Source: JAXDJJ01 sp034665745
Lineage (GTDB): Bacteria > Actinomycetota > CADDZG01 > WHSQ01
Assembly: GCA_034665745.1 (NCBI GenBank)
Contig: JAXDJJ010000075.1
Coordinates: 1 to 54,510 of the forward strand
Direction: 5' to 3'
DNA length: 54,510 nt
Position 1 is the stretch's first letter, and each line of letters starts with the position of its first letter. This document shows, piece after piece, positions 24,677 through 33,200 of this stretch. The notes beneath the pieces were generated by a model. That model was not told the origin of the DNA. It saw only the letters and a list, made by a program, of their open reading frames with translations, and did not search any database. Both the position numbers and the translations under genes were made by a program.

Positions 24677-25201
24677 TCACCACAACTTTTCGCGGGGGTC
24701 TTCGGGGAGAACGAGCTGGAACCTTTCGGCGAGAGCTTCCATATCGCGACGATCGTTCTCGTCCCATTCGTAACCCGTGTGGTAGCGCACCTGCCACTCG
24801 GGTGAGATACACCGGACCCACCGGCCGTCGATCTTGCCTTGACCGGTGAGGGATGCACCAGGGATCATGTCGCCGTTCTCCGGCGGTCCGTAGATGCCAT
24901 CCCCGACCTCATCGAACACGAAGACATGTAGGTCGACCTCGTGTCCGTGCGCATCGCCGAGCACGAAGTTCCACGGCTTGTCGTGTGGCGTCGGAATGCG
25001 TGTGTAGCCGAGGCCTTCGAGAGTGGTGACGACTATCTCCACATCAGGTTCTGCGAGCACGATGTCGAGGTCACCGTGGGAACGCGTCTGCTCGCCTAGG
25101 GCGGCATCCACACCCCAGCCGCCGTCGACCCAAACGACAGCGCCGTTGTCTTCGAAGAGATCCAGGAGCTCCTTAGCATCCTGAGCCGTCATCACAGCCA
25201 T
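24677..25201 (-). CDS. Nucleotidyltransferase, LnuA-like
   Basis: The product is 174 residues from ATG 25201; a longer frame to 25252 lacks an independent ribosome-binding site. It shows the pattern of small lincosamide nucleotidyltransferases and relatives: an N-terminal helix (AQDAKELLDLFEDNG), VDGGWGVDAALGEQTRSHGDLDI with the metal-binding Asp pair near residues 44 and 46, NFVLGDAHGHEVDLHVF, and a C-terminal helix. The family adenylylates small molecules, and some members inactivate lincosamides. Whether this protein confers resistance cannot be judged from sequence. It stands alone between the epimerase and the RTX operon. Confidence 0.78.
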   Translation of the reverse strand: MAVMTAQDAKELLDLFEDNGAVVWVDGGWGVDAALGEQTRSHGDLDIVLAEPDVEIVVTTLEGLGYTRIPTPHDKPWNFVLGDAHGHEVDLHVFVFDEVGDGIYGPPENGDMIPGASLTGQGKIDGRWVRCISPEWQVRYHTGYEWDENDRRDMEALAERFQLVLPEDPREKLW

Positions 25202-25268
25202 AGCGGGACAACCTACCGGCGCCACGGGATTCGCTCGGGGGCTTCTGCGCATCTACGCAGACGAAGAC

Positions 25269-26543
25269 CTACTCGCAGTTGACCTGGTTCTCGCCGTTGA
25301 GACACGAGTCGGTTCCGCTGCCTCCGTCGAGGCTGTCGGTTCCCTCTCCGCCGTCTAGTTCGTCAGCTCCGTAGTTGCCCTGGATAGCGTCATCTCCTGG
25401 GCCTCCAAAGATGACGTCCGCGTAGGCACCCTCCGGATCTGTGATTGGCGGCACATCAGACTCTTCCCACAACTCACCGGCGAGCGTGTCGGGTCCGTCG
25501 CCACCCCACAGATGATCGGTGCCGATGCCTCCATCAATATGGTCCTCCCCCGGACCGCCGTCGAGGAGATCGGTGTCCGCCGTAGTCTCATCACCATCGA
25601 AGCCGTAACCGCCCTTCAGCGTGTCGTTCCCTCGGCCGCCATAGAGGTTGTCGTCGCCGGTTGTATCGGTTTCAGCGATCCCGCCGACCAGCGCGTCGTC
25701 GCCAGCCCCACCTCGAAGGGTGTCATCGCCGCCGTTGCAGCTAGGGTCGATCTCGCCCCACATCTCGTCAACACCCCTGCCGCCCCGCAGAAGATCGTTG
25801 CCGCAGTCTCCGTTCAAGACATCGTTGCCACCGCGTCCGACGATCTCGTCGTCGCCCGAGTCTCCTCGCAGTGACTCGCCCTCGCTGGTCCCAACGATCA
25901 CGTCGTTGAAGGGTCCACCCTCGGCGTTCTCGATGGATGTCAGCTGATCACTGATCGAACCCGCCGACATCGCCGTTCCGCTGGCGAGCTTGATAACGAC
26001 GCCTGACTCGGCTCCCCTGAACATGACCGTGTCTGTGCCGCTTCCGCCGCTCGTTGAGTTGGTACCCGTTCCTGCGTCGAGCGCGTCGTTCAGGCCGCGT
26101 CCTTCGATGCGATCGTCCCCACCCTCACCGCGGATGAAGTCGTGGCCACCACCACCGAGCATGACATCGCTACCGGAGCCTCCGGTGATTGTGCCGTTGC
26201 CGTTGCCACCCTTTATGAAATCGTTGCCACCCTTGCCCTCAAGAATGTCGGGGCCGCGACCACCGCTGATCCGATCGTTGCCGCCTCCTCCATCGATGAA
26301 GTCCTTGGTCCCCAGTCCGCAGATCAGATCGGCTCCGCCCAGCCCGTCGATGTCGTCACGCCCTTCGGAACCAACGATTACGTCAGGTCCATTGGTTCCT
26401 TCCACCGTGAGTTGGTCCTTGGTCACCACGATGGTTGCCCGCTCGCCGAAGCACGTCGGGTTGTTGGTCTGGGCCGTTGCGGAGGCAGGGAGAAGCACCC
26501 CTAACAAGAGGAGAAGGATGGCTGTGGGCGTCGCTCTATTCAC
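25269..26543 (-). CDS. Secreted RTX-type calcium-binding repeat protein (third of operon)
   Basis: A 424-residue protein with a signal peptide (ILLLLLGVLLPASATA) and about 30 GGxGxDxxx-type nonapeptide repeats, for example GGGGNDRISGGRGPDILEG. These fold as a calcium-binding parallel beta-roll. The repeats are interrupted near 165-205 by a non-repeat segment (TVMFRGAESGVVIKLASG). The protein opens with PTCFGERATIVV and closes with SCLNGENQVNCE, so terminal cysteines could pair. No enzymatic domain is present. Its GTG overlaps the upstream gene's TAG stop (GTGAATAG). It is probably a surface or extracellular structural protein. Confidence 0.85.
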   Translation of the reverse strand: MNRATPTAILLLLLGVLLPASATAQTNNPTCFGERATIVVTKDQLTVEGTNGPDVIVGSEGRDDIDGLGGADLICGLGTKDFIDGGGGNDRISGGRGPDILEGKGGNDFIKGGNGNGTITGGSGSDVMLGGGGHDFIRGEGGDDRIEGRGLNDALDAGTGTNSTSGGSGTDTVMFRGAESGVVIKLASGTAMSAGSISDQLTSIENAEGGPFNDVIVGTSEGESLRGDSGDDEIVGRGGNDVLNGDCGNDLLRGGRGVDEMWGEIDPSCNGGDDTLRGGAGDDALVGGIAETDTTGDDNLYGGRGNDTLKGGYGFDGDETTADTDLLDGGPGEDHIDGGIGTDHLWGGDGPDTLAGELWEESDVPPITDPEGAYADVIFGGPGDDAIQGNYGADELDGGEGTDSLDGGSGTDSCLNGENQVNCE

Positions 26544-27399
26544 ATCGCACCATCCAGCTACCGTTCACGCAGGAGTCGTTGCCCTTCCCTCCCCAGAGGT
26601 TGTCGGCAAGCCCCTTGCCCCCGTCTAGAAGATCCTCACCTCCGCGACCCGCGAGGCTGTCCTTCCCCGCTCCGCCATGCAGAAGGTCGTGCCCACCGAA
26701 TCCTCCGATTCGGTCGCGGCCCCGCCGACCCACGATCACATCATCGCCCGAGGCCCCTCGCAGGTAGTTCGCGCGAGCGTTGCCGACCAACCGGTCAGCG
26801 AACCGCGATCCCTGCACATCCTCGATCCCCGAGATGACGTCTGCGGTGCCTCCCTTCAGGGTGCCGTCCTTCAGGTTGACGGTGACTCCATGCCGAGAGT
26901 CGTAAAGGCCGAGCCAATCGTGCGCGCCGTGACCGCCATGAGCAACGTCATGTCCGAGGCTGAGATTGAAATCGTCGTCTCCTCGACCCCCCCATATGCG
27001 ATCTTGGTTGCGTCCACCGAAGAAGTGGTCGTTGCCGCGTCCTCCGAAGAGATACGAACCCCCGCCGTCGCCAAAGAGATCATCCTCACCGCGTCCGCCT
27101 CTGATGCGGTCCAAGCCGCGGCCCCCCTCGGCATGGTCGCCCCCTGAACCAAGACAGAGAAGGTCCTTGCCGCCTCTGGCGTTCACCCAATCGGCTCCGC
27201 TGAAGGTCACGATGACGTCACTGCCTACAGTCCCCTCGAGCGTGTCTGCTCTGCTGGTCCCGACCACTGTGGCCGGCTCGCCGAAGCAGGTCGGTATGTC
27301 GTTCGGCGTGTCCGTGACAGCGAGGGCCGTTGCAGGTGCACTGAGGCAACTACATATAAGAAGGAGAGAAGTTGTAACTACAGCGATCCGCCGGGCCAT
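26536..27399 (-). CDS. Secreted RTX-type calcium-binding repeat protein (second of operon)
   Basis: A 287-residue protein with a signal peptide (VVTTSLLLICSCLSAPATA), the same PTCFGEPATVVG opening and SCVNGSWMVRCE ending as its downstream neighbour, and RTX repeats such as GGRGLDRIRGGRGEDD. A central non-repeat insert (DSRHGVTVNLKDGTLKG, then ADVISGIEDVQGS) matches the insert type seen in the downstream gene. The cytoplasmic side has no catalytic motif. It starts 57 bp downstream of the first RTX gene. Confidence 0.85.
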   Translation of the reverse strand: MARRIAVVTTSLLLICSCLSAPATALAVTDTPNDIPTCFGEPATVVGTSRADTLEGTVGSDVIVTFSGADWVNARGGKDLLCLGSGGDHAEGGRGLDRIRGGRGEDDLFGDGGGSYLFGGRGNDHFFGGRNQDRIWGGRGDDDFNLSLGHDVAHGGHGAHDWLGLYDSRHGVTVNLKDGTLKGGTADVISGIEDVQGSRFADRLVGNARANYLRGASGDDVIVGRRGRDRIGGFGGHDLLHGGAGKDSLAGRGGEDLLDGGKGLADNLWGGKGNDSCVNGSWMVRCE

Positions 27400-27455
27400 G
27401 CTAAGTAGACGACTGAAGGCTCGGTTGAGTTGTCCGGGTCCGCGGCTTTCTTCGA

Positions 27456-28082
27456 CTATTCGCAGGCGCTCACGTGCTCTCCGTGCTTGCAGGTGTCCTC
27501 GCCCCCGCCACCATCCAACGTGTCAGTGCCGCCCATGCCGTCGAGCATGTCCTTGCCTGCACCACCGTAGAAGGTGTCGTCTCCGGTCTCCCCGTAGAAC
27601 GAGTCCGCCCCATCGCCAGCCCTGACGATGTCGTTGCCGCCACCGAGTTCGCCTGAGTCGTCCCCATCGCCCGCATAGACACGGTCAACCCCAGTCGACT
27701 CGCTGTTGAAGAAGTCGTTGTCTCCGTTGCCTTCCATGTAGTTGTCACCAGCGAAGTCATTGACCTCGTCCGGACCTCCGCCGCCGAGCATGCGGTCGTT
27801 GCCCGCACCCCCGTAGATCGTGTCGCCTGTCGGACCACCCTTGATGACGTCGTTGCCGTCATCACCACAGAGGTAGTCGTGTCCGCCTTTGCCGATCAGA
27901 ACGTCATCGCCTCCGAGGCCATTGATGATGTCCTTGTGCGCCGTACCTTCGAGGCGATCATCGCCTTCGGTGCCCACGATCGTCGGTAGACCCTCGCAGC
28001 TCGGCTGGCCTGCATTCGATGTAGATGCGATCGAGACGACTCCGAGACAAACGAGAACCCAAACTGTTGCGTATCGCCTCAC
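27456..28082 (-). CDS. Secreted RTX-type calcium-binding repeat protein (first of operon)
   Basis: The shortest of the three, 208 residues, with a signal peptide (VWVLVCLGVVSIASTSNA), the motif SCEGLPTIVGTEGDD and a run of nonapeptide repeats (GGLGGDDVLIGKGGHD and similar), ending TCKHGEHVSACE. It lacks the central insert of the other two. It is the promoter-proximal gene of the operon and is divergent from the gene at 28209; the region between them, 28083-28208, must hold both promoters. Confidence 0.85.
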   Translation of the reverse strand: MRRYATVWVLVCLGVVSIASTSNAGQPSCEGLPTIVGTEGDDRLEGTAHKDIINGLGGDDVLIGKGGHDYLCGDDGNDVIKGGPTGDTIYGGAGNDRMLGGGGPDEVNDFAGDNYMEGNGDNDFFNSESTGVDRVYAGDGDDSGELGGGNDIVRAGDGADSFYGETGDDTFYGGAGKDMLDGMGGTDTLDGGGGEDTCKHGEHVSACE

Positions 28083-28208
28083 GTTTTCCTCCTCGAGTTA
28101 TGGCTGAGCAGACGCCCCCTGTTCCCACGGTTGGTTATCGGCTCCCACGTGGAGGAGCCTGAGGGTTGGGGCTGGGTGCTGTGCAGTCAAGGCGGGTAAC
28201 GTCCATCC

Positions 28209-29396
28209 GTGAAGCGGACCATCGGCTTCGGGGTGATCGGGCTCGTTCTATTAGGTGCGGCGGCTGCGGCAACCGTGCTAAGCAACGACCCAACCGCCCC
28301 GTGGCCATCCGAGGACGAGCTCCGGACCGCGGGCTTCGCGGTGTGGCCCCAGGACACGGTCGAAGAGGCGGAGAGATCCTGCGAGCAAGCGGACGCCTGG
28401 CAGCTCGATCCTGAGCAGACCGCGCTCCGATTCGTCCAAGAGGTCTTCGCCTACCCGGAGGAAGAACTGAGGGCCTCAGCGATCACCGAGCCGGTGAGCG
28501 AGAACGAGAAGCAGTTCCTGGTGACGGCAGATGGAGAAGATCTAGGCTCGAGCGTCTTCGTCACGAAGTACGGGGCATGCTGGTTCGTCGTCCGTGCGGA
28601 ACCGAGAGAAGGCGCCTTCTTCCCTTCGATCGGCTACAGCAGGAACGCCACCCGACTCATCGTGTACACGGGCGGGGTGCCTGCCCACGTGGGTTATGGC
28701 AGAACGGACGTAGACATCCCGAGCGACCAGGATCAGAGCGTCATCGACATCTCGGAGGAACCGCCCACGACCGGACACGTGGTGTCAGCGGGCACCGCAT
28801 ACCCGTTCGGGAACAGCATCGTCGCGATCGCCACGGATCCTTTCAGGGAGATGACCGACGAACAGGTCACAGCAACCAAAGGCGTCTGTGATCACGAGGA
28901 ATCGTTCCGAAACGCTCACCTTGCCCTCGAGGATCTGCTGACGTTCGATCTAAGTCGGAGAGTCGTTAGCGCCAGCAGCCGCGATCTCGTTCTCGCGGGC
29001 GGCGACACGGTGCGGAAGAGAAGGGACGACCGGTGGGCTATCAAGCTGGGGGCCGTGCAACTTACCGCCCACGCGCAGGCGATCAAGCCCGGATGCTGGC
29101 GAGTCATCGCCATCGACGACGACCGCCCGAGTAGCGCACTCACATCGCTGCGCGCCATCCGAGATACCGCGGCGTTCCGGGTCCGATGGGGAAAAGCCAC
29201 CTCGGCAGACGTCACGCTTTCCTCCGCCCGTGGGTCTCAACAGTGGACCTTCGGTCGATTCAAAAGGCCCATCTCGGTATGGACCTTCGAGGACAAGTCA
29301 CTCGGACCCAAGGGGCCCTTCGAAGTGACGGTCGTACTGCGCGATGGCAAGAGGATCGTCGAGGCCGAACGAGCGTGGTACGCGCCGCGTACTTGA
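28209..29396 (+). CDS. Membrane-anchored extracytoplasmic protein of unknown function
   Basis: A 395-residue product starting with GTG. The N-terminal anchor (KRTIGFGVIGLVLLGAAAAATVL) resembles the KRxxGxLV anchors of the 21.4-23.4 kb genes. Two soluble parts follow, about 35-220 (with SCEQADAW, KYGACWFVVRAEPREG) and 230-395 (with GVCDHEESFRNA, KPGCWRVIAIDDDRP), each with paired cysteines. A GxCW/KPGCW motif recurs in both. The two halves may be an internal duplication. No family is recognised. Confidence 0.75.
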   Translation: MKRTIGFGVIGLVLLGAAAAATVLSNDPTAPWPSEDELRTAGFAVWPQDTVEEAERSCEQADAWQLDPEQTALRFVQEVFAYPEEELRASAITEPVSENEKQFLVTADGEDLGSSVFVTKYGACWFVVRAEPREGAFFPSIGYSRNATRLIVYTGGVPAHVGYGRTDVDIPSDQDQSVIDISEEPPTTGHVVSAGTAYPFGNSIVAIATDPFREMTDEQVTATKGVCDHEESFRNAHLALEDLLTFDLSRRVVSASSRDLVLAGGDTVRKRRDDRWAIKLGAVQLTAHAQAIKPGCWRVIAIDDDRPSSALTSLRAIRDTAAFRVRWGKATSADVTLSSARGSQQWTFGRFKRPISVWTFEDKSLGPKGPFEVTVVLRDGKRIVEAERAWYAPRT

Positions 29397-29406
29397 CGCC
29401 GAAGAT

Positions 29407-29784
29407 CTAGTCAGGCGGGTCTAGATGCTGGATGGGAGTCTTCTTCCAGATCGCGGGCAGAAGGATCGGCCATGCCGCCACCAGACAGACGATCCCGAAC
29501 GGAAACACCACCCACAGCAGGAAGATCAAAGGCATCACGACAAGGAGGAGAGTAAGGGCGATCCGGCCGAGGGGGCCGAAGGACACATCCGTGCGGGCCG
29601 AACGTGAATAGCTAGCCCGAAGTCGAGGACCAATGAACGCATCGGGGGCCGCGAAGGTCCGCGGGGGCGCGGGCTTCTCGAGGGCCGTGAAGCACTGAGG
29701 GCACCAATCGGCGTCCTTGCTTAGCGTTGCACCGCAACCACTACAGCGAGCCGGTGGGTGGGGGGGGTCACCCGCCGCCCTCAT
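29407..29784 (-). CDS. Zinc-ribbon membrane protein
   Basis: A 125-residue protein with an N-terminal zinc ribbon (CSGCGATLSKDADWCPQC, four Cys in two CxxC pairs) followed by a linker. Two transmembrane helices follow at about 72-112 (IALTLLLVVMPLIFLLWVVF and FGIVCLVAAWPILLPAIW). Function is unknown; such fusions are common in actinobacteria. Its ATG overlaps the stop of the upstream secreted-protein gene by four bases, so the two are co-translated. Confidence 0.75.
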   Translation of the reverse strand: MRAAGDPPHPPARCSGCGATLSKDADWCPQCFTALEKPAPPRTFAAPDAFIGPRLRASYSRSARTDVSFGPLGRIALTLLLVVMPLIFLLWVVFPFGIVCLVAAWPILLPAIWKKTPIQHLDPPD

Positions 29785-30386
29785 TGCGTTGCGTGTCTAC
29801 GCCGACGCAGCTTGATGATCAGCCACATGATCCCGCCTATGGCGAGCAGAGGCACGACGAACAGTGTCCACGGCGGGACGATGTTCCACTCTGCGGTCCC
29901 ACCGGGTGGTCGTTCTCGGGCTGCCTCGACCATAAGTTGTTCGATCGCGTTCGCACCGCGCTCGGGGAAGGGTCGCCATCCCGACGACACCGGCCGGACG
30001 TCGCCGGGATAGAGCTCGACCGTCTGATCTGCGGGCGTAAACGCGACCGGGGGATCCGCGTCGAGATAGACGGTCTCGCGCACGCGGACCGGATCGTCGG
30101 TGACGTCCCGAAAGACATAGGTGAACGCGTACGCGGGGCCAAGATCGTCGGGGGGTCGTTCCATATCTCTCGTTTTCCCCCTCAGCAGGGGGCCGTACAG
30201 GTCGAAGCGTTCGTACTGCGCCAGCTGGCCGTTCAGCATGGCGCCGAGGACCGTCAGGGTTTTCGCTCGGCCGGGCACGGTGATCACGATGTGGTCGATC
30301 TCGCCGGTCTTCGCCTGCGCGGGGGCCGCAAGGACCGCGCCAATAAGAGGGAGAAGGATCGCTGCGCTGGTCGTTCGTCTGCCCAC
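29781..30386 (-). CDS. Type-I membrane protein of unknown function
   Basis: A 201-residue protein with a signal peptide (ILLPLIGAVLAAPAQA), an extracytoplasmic domain of about 140 residues containing VITVPGRAKTLTVLG, AYAFTYVFRD and TVELYPGDVRPV, and a C-terminal transmembrane helix (PPWTLFVVPLLAIGGIMWLI) ending in a basic stop-transfer (KLRRRRHA). No family is recognised. It precedes the zinc-ribbon membrane gene with a four-base overlap. Confidence 0.75.
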   Translation of the reverse strand: MGRRTTSAAILLPLIGAVLAAPAQAKTGEIDHIVITVPGRAKTLTVLGAMLNGQLAQYERFDLYGPLLRGKTRDMERPPDDLGPAYAFTYVFRDVTDDPVRVRETVYLDADPPVAFTPADQTVELYPGDVRPVSSGWRPFPERGANAIEQLMVEAARERPPGGTAEWNIVPPWTLFVVPLLAIGGIMWLIIKLRRRRHATQ

Positions 30387-30485
30387 GGGCCAAGCATGTC
30401 ACGGGGGGTTGTTGAGTTTTTGTCTCACCTCTCCCCTAGCTTGGATCCAAGGGCCTTATCAGGGCTCCCGAGGCAGGAGCTACAG

Positions 30486-30635
30486 ATGGCGCACAACAGG
30501 ACCACAGGCAAGAAGGCGGCGAGCGCGGCCGGCAAGGTACTAGCCAACCCGAAGTCCACTAAGGAAGAGAAGTCGGCCGCTGCAAGCACTTTGTCCCAGG
30601 TCCACGGCAAGGACAGCTCAAAGGGAAAGAAGTAG
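30486..30635 (+). CDS. Small basic Ala/Lys-rich protein
   Basis: A 49-residue protein from an ATG with CAGGAGC nine bases upstream. It is very basic and made almost only of Ala, Lys, Ser, Thr and Gly: TGKKAASAAGKVLANPKSTK, then EKSAAASTLSQVHG. Short proteins with the TGKKAAS..VL..SAAASxLxQ pattern occur in many bacteria without known function. DNA or RNA binding is a guess from charge. It is encoded on the strand opposite a long spurious reading frame. Confidence 0.65.
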   Translation: MAHNRTTGKKAASAAGKVLANPKSTKEEKSAAASTLSQVHGKDSSKGKK

Positions 30636-30873
30636 CACCCTCGAAGTTGTGTGCCGTCCACAACGTTCGGTGGATATCCAGAGGACAACCCGTTGACCGT
30701 GTTTATCTGCCGTTCGGCCCTTGAAAGCCGCATGGCGAAGCTTGCTCAAATCCACCACTTTCTGCCTTCGCGCGCCTACGCTCGACGCACTTCCCTTTGG
30801 GGGCTACGTCTCAGCGCCGTGACCGACCCTCACCTATCGGTGGCTCGCGCGAGTCGTAGAGAAAGGAACCGTC

Positions 30874-31470
30874 TTGGCAGCGGAAGTCCCGCTCAGCATC
30901 TTCACCGCCTTCGTATCGGCACCCACGGGAGCGGCCCAGCTGGCGATCGTGCAGGAGGCAAAGCAGAAGTACGACCCTCGGACCGACTTCTACAAGGCGC
31001 TCCGTGAGGCAACACAGCGATCGATCTTCACGCACGACCCGACCTACGTGCATCGAGCCGCTGCCAAGGCGTCGCCAACCCGCCGAGAGCAATACCTTGC
31101 TTGCGCGATAGGCCTCGACAAATGGCTGAAGAAGACGAGTTACGACTTTGTCGAGCGGCTCTCGTCCATCAAGTACACCTGCGGGGATCTCACAATCATC
31201 GTCACTACAGAGTTCCTATTGAAGATCGGTGACGACATGGCGTTGGTTAAGCCATTCCTACGTCAAGACGAACTCACACGCGACGCAAAAAACGCCTTCT
31301 CCTTCCTGGTCGGAGAAACCCACGGGAAGACCCACAAAGCAGAACCGCTTCTGCTCATCGCTCGCGAAGCGAAGCTGCGGAGGGGTTATCCCACCAAGGG
31401 CGCGGCAACGATCGTCAGGGCGGAGGCCGACAAGTTCGTGTCGATGTGGCGCAACAACCAAGTTGCCTAG
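30874..31470 (+). CDS. Hypothetical protein
   Basis: A 198-residue soluble protein from a TTG preceded by AAAGGAACC. No family is recognised. It is mostly helical, with SIFTHDPTYVHRAAAKASPTR and YPTKGAATIVRAEADKFVSM, and one CGDLTIIVTTEF strand pair. It has no signal peptide or membrane helix, unlike its neighbours. Codon use looks less GC-biased (AAA, TTG, GTT), hinting at recent acquisition. The preceding 238 bp (30636-30873) show no gene. Confidence 0.65.
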   Translation: MAAEVPLSIFTAFVSAPTGAAQLAIVQEAKQKYDPRTDFYKALREATQRSIFTHDPTYVHRAAAKASPTRREQYLACAIGLDKWLKKTSYDFVERLSSIKYTCGDLTIIVTTEFLLKIGDDMALVKPFLRQDELTRDAKNAFSFLVGETHGKTHKAEPLLLIAREAKLRRGYPTKGAATIVRAEADKFVSMWRNNQVA

Positions 31471-31775
31471 TCAATCGATCCACCGCATCGCCTATGCCGA
31501 CGAGGTGTACTGGAACCAAGGTCGATACCGTTCATAGGCTGATCGCGTACCTGCTCTTCGTGAGGTCCAAGTTACGCACCGCAGGCGCCTTCCTGATGTA
31601 GCTTCCCCGACTCTTGAGCCGTGAAGAAGAAGCCTGCCGAGGGACGAGGACCCTCTGAGGTCGATACCCCCTGGGCGCTGCCTCGAGCCAACGTCCTTGA
31701 ACAAGACTGGCTAGCCCGTTGAACTAGCTCCTCATATCGCAGGCCACCGCTCCCTGGCGTCGAATCCTTGATGCC
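31471..31775. other. Intergenic region, no gene seen
   Basis: About 300 bp between two plus-strand genes. Short frames in all directions look random, with no RNA signature or repeat. It probably contains the promoter for the secreted-protein gene at 31776, but no clear boxes are visible. Confidence 0.5.
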
Positions 31776-32369
31776 ATGAAGCGCGCCTTCCTTCTTTCCT
31801 TCGTCCTGCTCGGCTCGGCCCTGACCCCACTCGGAGTCTTGGCAAGCCGCGCGACGGCCGGTTCGCCTCCAAACACTTACCTAACCGCGTGGACTCCCCA
31901 GGACTCGGAATCGCAAGGCGGCAAGCTGATCGCTTATCGCTGGGATGGGCACGGGGGCCATTACACCGGGGCAAGCGTGCCATGGCCCAAACCATTGGTT
32001 TCTGAAGCGGGCGACTCAGTCAAGATCTTCTTCGAGAAGGTCGAGCCACCCGTTACGTATGGGATGGACGCGCCGGGCTACCTCAACCTGACGATCTTCT
32101 CCAAGGTCAACCGCAGAGGCGTACCTCGAGACCGAGGACTGCGGCTCGACTGTACCGCTGAGCCCAGCGAGATGGATACGGAGAGGTTGTGCCTATTGAC
32201 GCCAGGCGAACATGAGGGTGTGCCGGGGTGGAACCTGCACCTCGATTGGCCTCGCGAGCCAGACAAGCACTACTACATCTCCGCTTTCGGACTGTGGTCG
32301 TTTCCCGGCAACGAAGCGCCTCAAGATGACGATGCCTCTTGGCTGTTCCACCTCGCTGTGCGGGATTGA
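31776..32369 (+). CDS. Secreted protein of unknown function
   Basis: A 197-residue protein with a signal peptide (LLSFVLLGSALTPLGVLASRATA) and a beta-rich mature domain with YLTAWTPQDSESQGGKLIAYRWDG and a pair of cysteines (LRLDCTAEPSE, ERLCLLTPGEHEG). The C-terminal WLFHLAVRD ends the domain. It shows a similar GKLIAYRWDGHGG style to the protein at 33201 (KVKAYRWDALYAE, WVGHGHAG), so the two may be distant paralogues. No family is recognised. Confidence 0.7.
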   Translation: MKRAFLLSFVLLGSALTPLGVLASRATAGSPPNTYLTAWTPQDSESQGGKLIAYRWDGHGGHYTGASVPWPKPLVSEAGDSVKIFFEKVEPPVTYGMDAPGYLNLTIFSKVNRRGVPRDRGLRLDCTAEPSEMDTERLCLLTPGEHEGVPGWNLHLDWPREPDKHYYISAFGLWSFPGNEAPQDDDASWLFHLAVRD

Positions 32370-32495
32370 TGACCGACACCTCTTCCTGATTCGTACTTCT
32401 CAACGTGCAGCGCTCTGAAGGGCCGCGTCGAGCTCAGGTAGGGTCGTCGCGGCGGACGAAGGACGGTGGGGACAAGAGATGGTTCGCGTGCGGCG

Positions 32496-33146
32496 ATGAC
32501 TTTCAGATCGCTGGTTCTCACCAGCCTGGTGGCGTTTGCCGCGATGTCATGCTCGGCGGGACCTGAGCCCGGGCCTTCAGCTGCTGGATTCCCACCTGGA
32601 CACGCGCTCAGGCCGTTGAACGTTGTCCGCAACACACTCGGCATCCCACCAGGGCAGGAATTCATATTCACCATGATGCGGTTGGAGGCCAGGTCCGAAC
32701 CTGTCGTGATCCAGGAAATAGCCCCACTCCGCCAAGACGGCGATGCCGCCAGGCTCACCGACGTGCAACTTGCACCACAAGATCCTGAGTCACGCTTCTC
32801 GATGCCCGAAGGAGTGAGTCTGACTGACCCGCCCGTATGGTTCCGACGCGACGAGACCAGCAGCGGATGCGCGGTGCAAGAAACCGCACCGGTCGCCGGG
32901 TACGAGTTGCAGCCGGGAGACGGCGGGGCGAGGATCTCCCTGCGGATCTCGGTCGAGCAAGAAGGGACCTGGAGCGTCGATGGTTTCGCGGTGCGCTACG
33001 AGCAAGATGGGCAAGTGTTCGAGGAAGAGGTGAGCCTCGGGATAACCGTGCGAGCCAATGCGAGCCTTGGCCCTCAGGTCCTTCTTCGTCCGGAGAAGAG
33101 ATGTCTAAACCTCGCCGAGCCCCTCAGGGGTGCCGAGGTTCGCTAA
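32496..33146 (+). CDS. Lipoprotein of unknown function
   Basis: From ATG 32496 the product is 216 residues, with a compact signal ending in AAMSC (lipobox). A frame from GTG 32466 adds ten residues before the signal and has no better ribosome-binding site, so the start is uncertain. The mature part is a beta-sandwich-like domain: PVVIQEIAPLRQDG, SSGCAVQETAPVAGYELQPGD, ISLRISVEQEGTW and VRYEQDGQVFEEEVSLGI. The shape resembles the proteins at 40380 and 37222, which have similar YEVQPGE/DGG phrases. Function is unknown. Confidence 0.7.
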   Translation: MTFRSLVLTSLVAFAAMSCSAGPEPGPSAAGFPPGHALRPLNVVRNTLGIPPGQEFIFTMMRLEARSEPVVIQEIAPLRQDGDAARLTDVQLAPQDPESRFSMPEGVSLTDPPVWFRRDETSSGCAVQETAPVAGYELQPGDGGARISLRISVEQEGTWSVDGFAVRYEQDGQVFEEEVSLGITVRANASLGPQVLLRPEKRCLNLAEPLRGAEVR

Positions 33147-33200
33147 GTCGGTTTCGCCGCCCGCGAGTAGGTTCGCCCCAGACAACGAAGGATGGTTGGG

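Noticed and set aside
25990..26628. Long plus-strand reading frame opposite the RTX genes (Pro/Ser-rich)
   Set aside because: It is the antisense of GGxGxD repeats, whose codons produce an open complement rich in Pro and Ser. It has no ribosome-binding site or domain.
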